Assembly (NCBI GenBank): GCA_905478325.1
Contig: CAJQIB010000032.1
Span: forward strand, 1-59,160
Direction: 5' to 3'
Source: an uncultured Flavobacteriales bacterium
GTDB lineage: Bacteria > Bacteroidota > Bacteroidia > Flavobacteriales_D > Sanyastnellaceae
Length of the DNA: 59,160 bases
This document shows positions 1-8,604 of the stretch, piece by piece. Numbering within the stretch: position 1 is the first letter of the stretch; each line of letters opens with the position of its first letter. The notes under the pieces are model-generated. The model was given only the letters and a program-made list of their open reading frames with translations, searched no databases and was not told the DNA's origin. The position numbers and the translations under genes are program-made.

Positions 1-1
1 G

Positions 2-9
2 CAAATATA
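2..9 (-). promoter_or_regulatory. Possible -7 promoter box reading out of the window
   Basis: Read on the minus strand this is TATATTTG, a perfect match to the Bacteroidota -7 consensus TAnnTTTG. It would drive a divergent gene left of the window. I find no TTG at the usual -33 spacing, so support is weak. Confidence 0.3.
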
Positions 10-51
10 CGAAAACCCTTAGCAGAGGTTACATTCTAGTCTAGGCAAATG

Positions 52-59
52 TATTTTCG
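52..59 (+). promoter_or_regulatory. -7 promoter box abutting the pssA start
   Basis: TATTTTCG (TAnnTTYG form) is followed by four bases and then the ATG at 64. In this geometry transcription would begin at or next to the start codon. The same arrangement recurs at other genes in this window, and it favours ATG 64 over ATG 49 for pssA. No clear -33 TTG is seen. Confidence 0.45.
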
Positions 60-63
60 CACC

Positions 64-894
64 ATGCAAGTTCGCCGATACCTCCCCAACGCTCTGACAA
101 TGGGGAATTTACTTTCCGGAGTGTTGGTCATCATCGGACTGTTTATTTGGCCATATGGGGCTCAACTCAATGAGTTTCAAGGCGCGCAAATCTCCGAAAT
201 CGGGGCGCTCTCGCAACGGCTTCATGGACAAGGCATGCTGGCGCTGGCGCTAATTTGGATTGCAGGGCAGCTCTGTGACTTGCTCGATGGGATCGCCGCA
301 CGGTGGGCGAAGACTGAAGGGCCCATGGGCATTCAACTGGACAGCATGGCCGACCTGGTTTCCAGCGGCATTGCGCCGGCTGTGGCGGGCATTGCGTTTT
401 TGCACACGTGGGCGCCGGCCCTTCCAACAGCCGCCAAGTTTCTTCCTTTGACCATGGCCATGGCAGCCGCCTGGCGTTTGGCTCGATTCAATGTGGAAGT
501 CCATGCGCCAAAAGCAGCACAAGGCTTTTCTGGCATGCCTGCTCCGGCGGGAGCTCTTTGGTGGATTGGCGTCTTGCTCACTGGAGCGCAATACGAGATG
601 TTTGGATCGTTTGGCTTGTACGGGATGGGCGGTGTGGTGGCCGTGGTGGGGAGCATTGTTTTGGGGAGCACCATCATTCCTTTGCTCATGATCAGTCGTG
701 TCCCCATGATGGATTTAAAAGGCTGGAAGAAGCATCCCGCTTATGACCGAAAACGCATCCTCTGGTTGAGCTTGTTGATCATTGTGGGAACAGTGGTGGC
801 AATTTCCGCTCGGGCAGTAGGATTGGGTTTGCAAGCCGCTTTACTTTTGTACGTGTTGGGAGGCAAATTCATTGTGCCTTCCGCCAAAACCTAA
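64..894 (+). CDS. pssA: CDP-diacylglycerol--serine O-phosphatidyltransferase
   Basis: Transfers a phosphatidyl group from CDP-diacylglycerol to L-serine, the committed step to phosphatidylserine and phosphatidylethanolamine, at the inner membrane. The CDP-alcohol phosphotransferase signature D-G-x2-A-R-x8-G-x3-D-x3-D is intact around residues 75-97 (DGIAAR ... GIQLDSMAD). Several hydrophobic segments span the rest of the protein, as expected for a polytopic enzyme of about 276 residues. An upstream ATG at 49 adds five residues. I prefer 64 because the protein then begins MQVRRYLPNALT, like relatives, and because a promoter box lies 4 bases before it. purS follows after 13 bases on the same strand. 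Confidence 0.9.
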   Translation: MQVRRYLPNALTMGNLLSGVLVIIGLFIWPYGAQLNEFQGAQISEIGALSQRLHGQGMLALALIWIAGQLCDLLDGIAARWAKTEGPMGIQLDSMADLVSSGIAPAVAGIAFLHTWAPALPTAAKFLPLTMAMAAAWRLARFNVEVHAPKAAQGFSGMPAPAGALWWIGVLLTGAQYEMFGSFGLYGMGGVVAVVGSIVLGSTIIPLLMISRVPMMDLKGWKKHPAYDRKRILWLSLLIIVGTVVAISARAVGLGLQAALLLYVLGGKFIVPSAKT

Positions 895-907
895 AGACGT
901 TACTACC

Positions 908-1171
908 ATGACTTTTCGCGCTTCCATTGACATCATGCCGCTTCCTGCATTGCTCGACCCGCAAGGCAAGGCCGTTTCAAGCAACATGCACAACATCGGA
1001 TTGGCAAGCATCTCCAATGTGCGCATTGGCAAGCACATCACGTTGGAAGTCGAAGCCGCTGATCAAGCGAGCGCTGAAGCTCAAGTGAAAGAAGCTTGTG
1101 AGAAGCTTTTGGCCAACCAAATCATGGAGGCGTTCACCTTCACGATGGAAGCCGTCGAGACGGTCGCCTAA
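908..1171 (+). CDS. purS: Phosphoribosylformylglycinamidine synthase subunit PurS
   Basis: Small subunit of the three-part FGAM synthase (PurS-PurQ-PurL), which makes FGAM from FGAR, glutamine and ATP in purine synthesis. The 87-residue protein carries family motifs: LLDPQGKAV near residue 16, the stretch NVRIGKHITLEV, and CEKLLANQ before the C-terminal strand. The length is normal. An upstream ATG at 872 lies inside pssA and would add a non-homologous tail, so 908 is chosen. Its presence suggests that this organism has the small PurL plus PurQ form rather than one large PurL; those genes are not in the window. It ends 14 bases from the convergent PLP enzyme gene. Confidence 0.88.
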   Translation: MTFRASIDIMPLPALLDPQGKAVSSNMHNIGLASISNVRIGKHITLEVEAADQASAEAQVKEACEKLLANQIMEAFTFTMEAVETVA

Positions 1172-1185
1172 TCTGACTGATTTAC

Positions 1186-2421
1186 TTAATGGGCCGAACC
1201 CTCTAAGGCTTGGTCCAAGTCTTGGATGAGGTCCTTCGGGTTTTCCAGGCCGATGCTCAGTCGAATCAATCCTTCTGAGATTCCGAATTTCTGCTTCACC
1301 TCATCGGGCACCGCCACGTGCGTCATGGAAGCCGGGTGCTGGGCCAACGATTCTGAGGACCCCAAACTCACCGCAAGTTGGAAGGTTTTGAGACGATTCA
1401 ACACGCGAAACGCTCCTTCTCTTCCACCACGAACGGTGATGGCCAACATGGCTCCTCCACCCGTCATTTGCTCTGCTGCAATGGCTTGATCGGCTGCAGG
1501 CAGATCTTCGTTCCAGGCAGATTGCAACAATTCAATGGCCGGATGCACACGCAGAAAATCCGCGACGTGCTTGCAATTTTCCTGCTGCCGCTCCACACGC
1601 ACATGCAAGGTTTCCATGCTTCGGCTCAGCATCCACGCCGTCCACGAGTCAATCATACCGCCCAAAAATGTGCGGTAGGCTTTCACTCCACCCATCAATT
1701 CCTTGTTCCCGCTGGCCGCTCCCGCGACGAGGTCACTGTGGCCTCCCAAGTATTTGGTCGCCGAATACAAAAGCAGGTCCACCCCCAATTCCAGCGGACG
1801 CTGGAGAATGGGCCCGAGGTACGTATTGTCGACATAGGTCCACACCGGATGTTCCTCGGTGCGATGCCGATGCGCAAATTCCACAGCCGTCCGCATCCGA
1901 TGCAGTTGCATCGTTGGGTTGGCTGGGGTCTCGATGTAAATCACTCCCGGTATTTCATTCCATTCAACCGACTTGGCTTCGAGCTCATCCAAACTTTCAA
2001 GTTCGCGCACAGTGACTCCCATAGTGGGAAGAATTTCCCGAACGAAATGCTCTGTTCCTCCATAGAGTGGCGAACAAAACCAAAGGGGTCGATTTGGACC
2101 CGTTCCCGCTAAAATTGCTGTTGTAATCGCCGCCATCCCCGTGGAGAAGAAGGCCGCATCCTCCGCTTCATCCCAAGCGGCTAAGCGCGCCTCAGCAACG
2201 TCAACGGTGGGGTTCGTGAGCCGACTGTAAATGTGGCCTTGAGGGGGGTCGTTGGGTTCCAATCCCGTCGGTAAGCCATAAGCCGCGGCCATAATGGCAG
2301 CGCCCGCTTCAGCGGTTGGGAAGACAAACGTAGAGCTCGGCTGCATGGCCGGCTTGACGGCACCATCCCCAGAAGCAGGGTGGTACCCCGCGAACATTGC
2401 GCGGGTTTCCAATTCATTCAT
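1186..2421 (-). CDS. Cys/Met metabolism PLP-dependent enzyme (cystathionine gamma-synthase / methionine gamma-lyase family)
   Basis: Fold-type I pyridoxal-phosphate enzyme of the trans-sulfuration family, 411 residues. The N-terminal part has the substrate-channel motif IYSRLTNPT, and the glycine-rich cofactor loop is FFSTGMAAI. The Schiff-base lysine lies in YSATKYLGGHSD near residue 223. SLGSSESLAQHPASMTH, close to residue 360, is the typical C-terminal segment. The sequence does not separate gamma-synthase, gamma-lyase, beta-lyase and O-acylhomoserine sulfhydrylase, so no gene symbol is given. It starts 36 bases downstream of the small secreted protein gene and is probably the last gene of the glyQS-pgk transcript. 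Confidence 0.85.
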   Translation of the reverse strand: MNELETRAMFAGYHPASGDGAVKPAMQPSSTFVFPTAEAGAAIMAAAYGLPTGLEPNDPPQGHIYSRLTNPTVDVAEARLAAWDEAEDAAFFSTGMAAITTAILAGTGPNRPLWFCSPLYGGTEHFVREILPTMGVTVRELESLDELEAKSVEWNEIPGVIYIETPANPTMQLHRMRTAVEFAHRHRTEEHPVWTYVDNTYLGPILQRPLELGVDLLLYSATKYLGGHSDLVAGAASGNKELMGGVKAYRTFLGGMIDSWTAWMLSRSMETLHVRVERQQENCKHVADFLRVHPAIELLQSAWNEDLPAADQAIAAEQMTGGGAMLAITVRGGREGAFRVLNRLKTFQLAVSLGSSESLAQHPASMTHVAVPDEVKQKFGISEGLIRLSIGLENPKDLIQDLDQALEGSAH

Positions 2422-2457
2422 GTCCGCAAGTTCGGGCGAAATCGACCGATTGATGCC

Positions 2458-2961
2458 TCAAAGTAACCCTTGCGCAAGGAGCAACGCAAACAGTTGTTCT
2501 GCACTTGGGGCTCCTTGAAAAACACATACCCGATCAAACGTGCTGATACTGTCTTCTGTGTACAATCCGATGACCTCCGGGTCGAAGGGCGCTGGCCGCA
2601 AGGTGTACACCAAATCCAGGGGGAACGTGCTGTCTCCGATGTAGACGTTGGGACCATCCAGGGTATACAAAATGGCGTCACTGAATTGGCTATCGCCTTG
2701 AATCAGTTGGTCGTTCTGGACCGTAAAGGCCAAGTCAAACGAACTCGAAGAGTAGCCAGCGAAGATCTTTCCCGGTTGCAACGTCCACAGAACCTGTCCC
2801 CTCCACTGATTGCCTTCACGCACCAAGCCGTTCTCCGCATGAAACAACGTTTCACTCCAGATCAAACGGTCGTTGGGGTAAACTTCCACACGACCCTGGC
2901 CCCAAGTTCCGAGGCTCGTCAAGCAGGCCACCAAGACCAACCATGTCCCCGCGAATTTCAT
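2458..2961 (-). CDS. Secreted protein with short internal repeats, function unknown
   Basis: 167 residues, not assigned to a named family. A signal peptide is clear (MKFAGTWLVLVACLTSLGTW, cleavage after GTWGQ or close by). The middle holds about three diverged 20-residue units of the form [IV]xxG[YD]SxxxxDx[AIV][FLV]T, seen as IFAGYSSSSFDLAFT, LIQGDSQFSDAILYT and VYIGDSTFPLDLVYT. Such units suggest a small repetitive beta structure. The ATG overlaps the pgk stop codon as ATGA, so the two are translationally coupled, but nothing links the protein to glycolysis. Confidence 0.7.
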   Translation of the reverse strand: MKFAGTWLVLVACLTSLGTWGQGRVEVYPNDRLIWSETLFHAENGLVREGNQWRGQVLWTLQPGKIFAGYSSSSFDLAFTVQNDQLIQGDSQFSDAILYTLDGPNVYIGDSTFPLDLVYTLRPAPFDPEVIGLYTEDSISTFDRVCVFQGAPSAEQLFALLLAQGLL

Positions 2962-4145
2962 GATTCCATCGCTGCAATGCCCGGCAATTCCTTGCCTTCG
3001 AGATACTCCAACATCGCTCCACCGCCGGTGCTCACATAGCTCACACGATCGGCGAGTCCTGCTTGGTTGATGGCCGCCACGGAATCGCCGCCACCAATCA
3101 AGGTAAACGCACCGTGTTCTTCGGTTGCTCGGGCCAACGCCTCCGCAACTTGATTGGTTCCAGCCGCAAACGCTTCCATCTCAAACACACCCATGGGCCC
3201 GTTCCATAATATCGTTCGAGACGTGGAGACGGCCTCTACAAATTTCACACGTGTTGCAGGGCCGATGTCCAATCCCATCCAGTCGTCCGGTATCGCGTCT
3301 GTAGGAACGACTTGAGTCGCGGCGTCCGGCGCAAACTGATCTGCCACGAGCGTATCTGTTGGCAACAACAATTCGGTTCCCGTCTCTTCTGCTTTTCTCA
3401 ATATGTTCAACGCTTGGGCGTGCATCTCCGATTCGACCAAGCTATTGCCGATGCTACCGCCCTGGGCCTGAACGAATGTGTACGCCATGCCACCGCCGAT
3501 GATGAGGCGATCAACGCGGCCAATAAGGTGCTCGATGATGCCCAATTTTGAGCTCACTTTCGCACCGCCAATGATGGCGGTCAGTGGTTTTTCAGGGTGA
3601 GCCAATACTTTCTTCAACGCATCAATTTCGGATGCCAAGAGCCTGCCATAGGCCTTGTCTTCGGGGAAGAAGCGCGCGATGATCGCGGTGGAGGCGTGAG
3701 CGCGGTGAGCCGTGCCAAAGGCATCATTGATGTAGACGTCTCCGTTCTCAGCCAGCTGGCCTGCGAAGAATTCATCGCCTTCCTTCTCTTCTTTGTGAAA
3801 ACGCAGGTTTTCCAGCAAGGCTACTTCACCGGGCTTCAGTGATTGGCTCACGTCCAGCGCGACGTCATCCACGCAATCCGCAGCGAATTGAACCGAACGG
3901 CCCAGTAATTTTTCCAAGGTGGAAACGATGTGCCGCAAGCTCCATTCAGGTTCAATGCCCTTGGGCCTTCCAAGATGTGACATCAGCACGACGGAACCGC
4001 CTTGCGCCAGCACATACTCAATGGTCGGTATGGCCGCACGAATTCGCGTATCGTCGGTGACTTCACGATTCTCGTTGAGTGGAACATTGAAATCCACACG
4101 GATCAAAGCGCGGCGACCCGCGAGTTCAAGTGATTCGAGTTGCAT
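2958..4145 (-). CDS. pgk: Phosphoglycerate kinase
   Basis: Cytoplasmic glycolytic enzyme converting 1,3-bisphosphoglycerate and ADP to 3-phosphoglycerate and ATP. At 395 residues it is the usual bacterial length. Landmarks in order are RVDFNVPL near residue 16 (N-domain substrate site), SHLGRPKG near 57, GGAKVSSKLG near 195 and GGGDSVAAI near 352 in the nucleotide domain. It starts two bases after the end of glyQS and overlaps the next gene by four bases, so it sits inside a minus-strand operon. Confidence 0.97.
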   Translation of the reverse strand: MQLESLELAGRRALIRVDFNVPLNENREVTDDTRIRAAIPTIEYVLAQGGSVVLMSHLGRPKGIEPEWSLRHIVSTLEKLLGRSVQFAADCVDDVALDVSQSLKPGEVALLENLRFHKEEKEGDEFFAGQLAENGDVYINDAFGTAHRAHASTAIIARFFPEDKAYGRLLASEIDALKKVLAHPEKPLTAIIGGAKVSSKLGIIEHLIGRVDRLIIGGGMAYTFVQAQGGSIGNSLVESEMHAQALNILRKAEETGTELLLPTDTLVADQFAPDAATQVVPTDAIPDDWMGLDIGPATRVKFVEAVSTSRTILWNGPMGVFEMEAFAAGTNQVAEALARATEEHGAFTLIGGGDSVAAINQAGLADRVSYVSTGGGAMLEYLEGKELPGIAAMES

Positions 4146-4147
4146 AA

Positions 4148-5683
4148 TTAGGATGCTTTAAACAATTGAGCAATACTGACTTTCCCAGCCACCACCGCAA
4201 CCAATTGGTCAATGGCAACGCGCTCCTGGGTCATGGTGTCGCGATCTCGGATGGTCACGGCATGGTCTATCAACGTGTCGTGGTCCACTGTAATACACAA
4301 CGGCGTTCCAATGGCATCCTGTCGACGGTAGCGTCGGCCAATGGCATCCTTTTCATCGTATTGAACATTGTGATCCATTTGCAGCATGGCCATGATTTCA
4401 CGTGCTTTCTCAGGCAAACCATCCTTTTTAAGGAGCGGTAAAATCGCCACCTTAACCGGAGCCAAAGGTGCCGGAATCCGCAAAACCGTCCGGGTAGAGC
4501 CGTCTTCTAAGGTCTCTTCTTGAAGCGCAGCGCTCAGCGTCGCTAAGAACATTCGATCCAATCCAATCGACGTCTCTACGACATAAGGAACGTAGCTCTC
4601 TTGCGTCTCTGGGTCGAAATAGCGCAACTTCTTATTGCTATGCGCCTCGTGCTGATTCAAGTCAAAATCTGTTCGTGAATGCACCCCTTCAAGCTCCTTA
4701 AAGCCCATGGGAAAGTTGAACTCGATGTCACTCGCGGCATCGGCATAGTGAGCGAGCTTAATGTGGTCGTGAAAACGGTACATGTCCTCTCCCAATCCCA
4801 ATGCGTTATGCCATTTGATTCGGGCCTCCTTCCAGTAAGCGTACCACTCTGCTTGCGTGCCTGGCTTGACAAAAAACTGCATCTCCATCTGCTCAAACTC
4901 CCGCATGCGGAAAATGAACTGACGGGCTATGATCTCGTTGCGAAACGCCTTGCCAATTTGAGCGATTCCAAAGGGGATTTTCATCCGCCCACTTTTCTGC
5001 ACATTGAGGAAATTGACAAAAATCCCCTGGGCCGTTTCTGGACGCAAGTAGATGACTCCACTTTCTCCACTCACCGCTCCCAATTCCGTCTTGAACATCA
5101 GATTGAACTGGCGCACGTCCGTCCAATTGCGGCTTCCTGTATCCGGATCAGCAATGTCCAGATCTTCGATCAATTGCTTGACGGCCACCAAGTCCTCCGC
5201 TTCCATGGCTGATTTAAACCGGACATTGATGTCATCAATTTGTTTCTGCCGATCCAAAACCCGTCCGTTGGTCGAGCGAAATTCAGCTTCATCAAAGGCA
5301 TCCCCAAATCGTTTCAGCGCCTTCGCCACATCCTTCTGGATCTTGGCTTCAATTTTTCCGATGTGATCCTCGATAAGAACATCCGCGCGGTAACGCTTAT
5401 TCGAATCCTTGTTATCAATCAAAGGATCATTGAATGCGTCAATGTGTCCTGAGGCTTTCCACGTCTTGGGGTGCATGAAAATGGAGGCGTCGAGGCCCAC
5501 AATGTTGTCATGCATGCGCACCATGGCGGTCCACCAATAGTGCTTGATATTGTTTTTCAGCTCTGCCCCCAATTGACCGTAGTCATAGGCCGCGGATAGG
5601 CCGTCGTATATCTCACTTGATGGAAATACAAAGCCATATTCCTTGGCGTGGCTGATGACTTTTTTCAGAAGATCGTCGCTCAT
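4148..5683 (-). CDS. glyQS: Glycine--tRNA ligase, single-subunit class II
   Basis: Charges tRNA-Gly. This is the homodimeric, eukaryote-like type rather than the alpha2-beta2 type. The 511-residue protein starts with KKVISHAKEYGFVFPSSEIY. The class II core includes YLRPETAQGIFVNF (motif 2 region), FRMREFEQMEMQFF and ETSIGLDRMFLA (motif 3). The anticodon-binding domain follows at about 410-511. It heads the glyQS-pgk-2458-1186 transcript; a TACCTTTG promoter box lies about 28 bases upstream. It is divergent from gpsA. Confidence 0.96.
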   Translation of the reverse strand: MSDDLLKKVISHAKEYGFVFPSSEIYDGLSAAYDYGQLGAELKNNIKHYWWTAMVRMHDNIVGLDASIFMHPKTWKASGHIDAFNDPLIDNKDSNKRYRADVLIEDHIGKIEAKIQKDVAKALKRFGDAFDEAEFRSTNGRVLDRQKQIDDINVRFKSAMEAEDLVAVKQLIEDLDIADPDTGSRNWTDVRQFNLMFKTELGAVSGESGVIYLRPETAQGIFVNFLNVQKSGRMKIPFGIAQIGKAFRNEIIARQFIFRMREFEQMEMQFFVKPGTQAEWYAYWKEARIKWHNALGLGEDMYRFHDHIKLAHYADAASDIEFNFPMGFKELEGVHSRTDFDLNQHEAHSNKKLRYFDPETQESYVPYVVETSIGLDRMFLATLSAALQEETLEDGSTRTVLRIPAPLAPVKVAILPLLKKDGLPEKAREIMAMLQMDHNVQYDEKDAIGRRYRRQDAIGTPLCITVDHDTLIDHAVTIRDRDTMTQERVAIDQLVAVVAGKVSIAQLFKAS

Positions 5684-5710
5684 GTTGCTGGTGTTCTACG
5701 AATGCGATTG

Positions 5711-5718
5711 CAAAGGTA
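5711..5718 (-). promoter_or_regulatory. -7 promoter box for glyQS
   Basis: The minus-strand reading is TACCTTTG, a perfect TAnnTTTG. It lies 27 bases before the glyQS ATG, so the predicted leader is about 22 bases. There is no good TTG at -33. Confidence 0.5.
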
Positions 5719-5758
5719 GCGCCTGCAAACGGGACTCCACGTAATTGATGGAGTAGAC

Positions 5759-5766
5759 TACATTTG
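5759..5766 (+). promoter_or_regulatory. -7 promoter box for gpsA
   Basis: TACATTTG, a perfect TAnnTTTG, ends five bases before the gpsA ATG. Transcription would begin at or one base from the start codon. No -33 TTG is present at normal spacing. Confidence 0.5.
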
Positions 5767-5771
5767 TCCCC

Positions 5772-6770
5772 ATGGCAGAAAATCTCCGTTTTGGATTGCT
5801 GGGCAGTGGATCTTGGGCAACAGCAATCGCTAAGATGCTTTTGACCAACGTTGATTCTTTGAATTGGTGGGTTCGACGGGAGGAAACCAAATCGTACTTG
5901 GAGCAGCATGGGCGCAATCCCAACTACATCCAGAGCATTTCGTTTGATGCCAACCGATTGGTTGTGAGCACTTCGATGCAGGAAATCATTGACCAAAGCG
6001 ATGTGATCATTTTTGCCATTCCATCCGCCCACTTGGATGATGCCATCCAAGATCAACAGGTGACAGGAATGGAAAACAAATTGCTCATCAGCGCGATCAA
6101 GGGCATGGTGGTCAAATACGATAGCATTCCTGCCCGCTATTTACACAAAGAGTTTCAAGTGCCTTATGATCGCATTGGCCTGATCGCGGGTCCTTGCCAT
6201 GCGGAAGAAGTCGCGCGGGAAAAACTGAGTTACCTCACGGTCGCTTGTCCCAATTTGGAGAATGCACAGACGGTGGCAGATGCGCTAAAAACGCGCTACA
6301 TCAAAGTCAGTACAAGCGAAGACGTCTTTGGAACAGAGATCGCCGCGGTGCTTAAAAACATTTACGCCATTGGTGCTGGCATTGCATTAGGGCTCGGGTA
6401 TGGAGACAACTTTTTGAGCGTACTCATTAGCAATGCCTCACAAGAGATGAAGGCTTTTTTGGCCGCCGTTCATGAACTCGACCGTGACGTAAAAAAAAGC
6501 CCCTATTTGGGTGACTTGTTGGTCACAGCGTACAGTCCGCATAGCCGGAATCGCAACTTGGGCATGATGATTGGCAAGGGGTACAGTGTGAAAGGAGCCA
6601 TTATGGAAATGAGTATGGTGGCGGAGGGATACAATGGGTCCGAAGGCATCTTCGAAATGAACAAACGCTTTCAAGCCCACTTGCCCATCGCAGATGCCGT
6701 CTACCGGATTCTGCATGAACGCATGTCACCCGTGATCGAAATGCGCTTGCTCATCGATGAGCTTTCCTGA
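5772..6770 (+). CDS. gpsA: NAD(P)H-dependent glycerol-3-phosphate dehydrogenase
   Basis: Reduces dihydroxyacetone phosphate to sn-glycerol 3-phosphate, the backbone for phospholipids; cytoplasmic. The Rossmann motif GLLGSGSWATAIAKML is at residues 8-23. The N-terminal domain continues through VIFAIPSAHL, and the C-terminal catalytic domain contains GTEIAAVLKNIYAIGAGI with the conserved lysine. At 332 residues it is a normal length. It is a single gene divergent from glyQS and followed by a terminator-like hairpin. Confidence 0.95.
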   Translation: MAENLRFGLLGSGSWATAIAKMLLTNVDSLNWWVRREETKSYLEQHGRNPNYIQSISFDANRLVVSTSMQEIIDQSDVIIFAIPSAHLDDAIQDQQVTGMENKLLISAIKGMVVKYDSIPARYLHKEFQVPYDRIGLIAGPCHAEEVAREKLSYLTVACPNLENAQTVADALKTRYIKVSTSEDVFGTEIAAVLKNIYAIGAGIALGLGYGDNFLSVLISNASQEMKAFLAAVHELDRDVKKSPYLGDLLVTAYSPHSRNRNLGMMIGKGYSVKGAIMEMSMVAEGYNGSEGIFEMNKRFQAHLPIADAVYRILHERMSPVIEMRLLIDELS

Positions 6771-6795
6771 AGAAGGCCGTTCAAAATGAAGCGAT

Positions 6796-6829
6796 AAAAA
6801 AACGCCCCGACCCAAGGGCCGAGGCGTTT
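6796..6829 (-). terminator. Intrinsic terminator between gpsA and the secreted hydrolase gene
   Basis: The hairpin pairs GCCTCGGCCC with GGGTCGGGGC around a TT loop. On the minus strand it ends in a run of seven T. It is best placed to end the minus-strand gene at 6849-8411 and could also stop gpsA read-through, although the plus-strand T tract is short. Confidence 0.8.
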
Positions 6830-6848
6830 CACTTCGCGTTTTCTATAA

Positions 6849-8411
6849 TCAGTGTGCGATGTTGACCATTTGGGTCATGCCATCCACACTCAAAATGTAC
6901 GTTCCAGCAGACAAGCCGGCTACCTCAAGGACAATGCGCGTTGCGCCTTGTAGAGATTGATTGTAGACACGTCGTCCATCCAAGCTAAATAAAGCAAGCT
7001 GTTGTCCCGGTGCGTTCAATTCAATTTGCAATTGATCCGATGCTGGATTCGGATACGCCCACAAACCGTTTTCTTCAGCTGCAGATTCTGCAATCGAAGA
7101 GGTTTCGACCAAGCCCAAAGCATAGGCCATGCGGGGAGCGGTGTATCCTTGGATGATATCCAACCAAGCCATTGCCTCTTCCACTCCCATCGTCGGATTT
7201 AAACCCAGTTGGGTTGCCGCAATGTTGGAGCTGTTTGCTGAATCAACCGCTTGCGTCGTTGCAACATCCCACCACTGCCAAGGGGAGCTGTCATAAGGCT
7301 CCGTTGGTGCGCCATCGACGTAGTTATTCAAAACAGGATACAATCCGTCCATGCCGTCGTTGATTTCCAACGCTTGCAAAGACAAGGCATCGGACAAGTT
7401 TTGACTTTGGAAAGAAGCGTTGTTGTTGGGATCGTCAAATGCATTGATCGCAAGGTGAACATTGTAAGCACCTGTTGCTTCAATGACCGGCTCACCAGTC
7501 GTTGGAACGACAACAATACCGGATGTATAGGGAGCAAATGGATCATGAGGACAATGGAAGCTGACCATCGCAGGGTCGCCTGAATCCAACCATTCTTGTG
7601 AGCCCAAAGCGCCTCCCATGTTCATTTGAAACTGGATATCCGAATTGTAATCTGGATAGTGGCCAATGCAAAGCTGCAGGCTATCTGGAGTATACCCGTC
7701 AAACTTCGCCTCCGGGTCTCCGTTGATCGATTCAATTACCATCGGAATGGAAGAGCCGTTTCCTGGATCATACCACAAGCTCTCGATGGGCGCTCCAGAA
7801 GCATCCACAAAAATGTCGTTGTAATCCGCAATGGAGGCCGACGCGAGCGATACATATCCACCTGTTCCATCACCAAAATAAGCGACTTTCTCGGTGTCAA
7901 TTCCAAACTCGTTGCCCATCTCTGCCGCATTCATGCGGAAGTAACGAACGGCCGTTCGTGCATCCTGTACCCCACGGTACGCCGCGTTGATTAATTGGTA
8001 GGTTCGCTCAACTTGCGTTCCTGCTAAAGGGTTCCATCCCAATCGGTAATCAACAGAGGCTGTAACATACCCCATGCGCGCAAAACGATTGCATAATTCC
8101 ACAACGGAGCTGTCTGTTCGGCCACCAAGAGCGGAGCCGTTCATGTATCTCGGAAGGAAGTTGCCCGTGTGAAAAACCAAGATCAATGGACGGTTGGTTT
8201 CTGTGTCGCCTTCAGGCTCGTAAACATCCATAAGCTGAGGCAGCGCCATAGGAGGTTGTCCCCCTAAGGCGGGTAGAACAGAGACATTGGTCGCGTAGAC
8301 CACATCCGTGGTGACGACGACAGACTCAAAGACTTCATCCAAGTAACGCTCCTGGGCCTGCATCGACAGGACGCCCAAAGCACACAAGGCTAGCGTAAAA
8401 AAATTTTTCAT
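6849..8411 (-). CDS. T9SS-exported alpha/beta-hydrolase-fold protein lacking the serine nucleophile
   Basis: 520 residues with a signal peptide (MKNFFTLALCALGVLSMQAQ), an alpha/beta-hydrolase domain at about 40-320 and a T9SS C-terminal sorting domain at about 450-520 (WAYPNPASDQLQIE ... LSAGTYILSVDGM). The fold markers are LILVFHTGNF, replacing the usual HGGxF oxyanion motif, DYRLGWNPL, and the helix DARTAVRYFRMNA. The nucleophile elbow reads YFGDGTGGY at 179-187, so the GxSxG serine is glycine (codon GGA). The protein may therefore be non-catalytic or use different chemistry. It stands alone between a terminator and a divergent secreted gene. Confidence 0.75.
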   Translation of the reverse strand: MKNFFTLALCALGVLSMQAQERYLDEVFESVVVTTDVVYATNVSVLPALGGQPPMALPQLMDVYEPEGDTETNRPLILVFHTGNFLPRYMNGSALGGRTDSSVVELCNRFARMGYVTASVDYRLGWNPLAGTQVERTYQLINAAYRGVQDARTAVRYFRMNAAEMGNEFGIDTEKVAYFGDGTGGYVSLASASIADYNDIFVDASGAPIESLWYDPGNGSSIPMVIESINGDPEAKFDGYTPDSLQLCIGHYPDYNSDIQFQMNMGGALGSQEWLDSGDPAMVSFHCPHDPFAPYTSGIVVVPTTGEPVIEATGAYNVHLAINAFDDPNNNASFQSQNLSDALSLQALEINDGMDGLYPVLNNYVDGAPTEPYDSSPWQWWDVATTQAVDSANSSNIAATQLGLNPTMGVEEAMAWLDIIQGYTAPRMAYALGLVETSSIAESAAEENGLWAYPNPASDQLQIELNAPGQQLALFSLDGRRVYNQSLQGATRIVLEVAGLSAGTYILSVDGMTQMVNIAH

Positions 8412-8604
8412 GAGAAAAGGGTGTTGTTTGAAGCCAAATTACCTTCAGATTCTGGTGGAATTCTGCCTGATCAAAAATTATATGAACCATGGTTTTCAAC
8501 AAAATTGCGGTCAAATTGATTTTCTAAAATCTCGATTTGGTGTTAAACCGCGCGTGATTTCGTGCGTCAAAAGGGTGTATTCTTATCTTCACAAAGTGAC
8601 CTCT

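Noticed and set aside
1378-2112. Plus-strand open frame of 244 codons inside the PLP enzyme gene
   Set aside because: Antisense shadow of a conserved fold-type I enzyme.
8410-8604. N-terminal extension of the YHYH protein
   Set aside because: It overlaps the divergent gene start and precedes a clear signal peptide at 8605.
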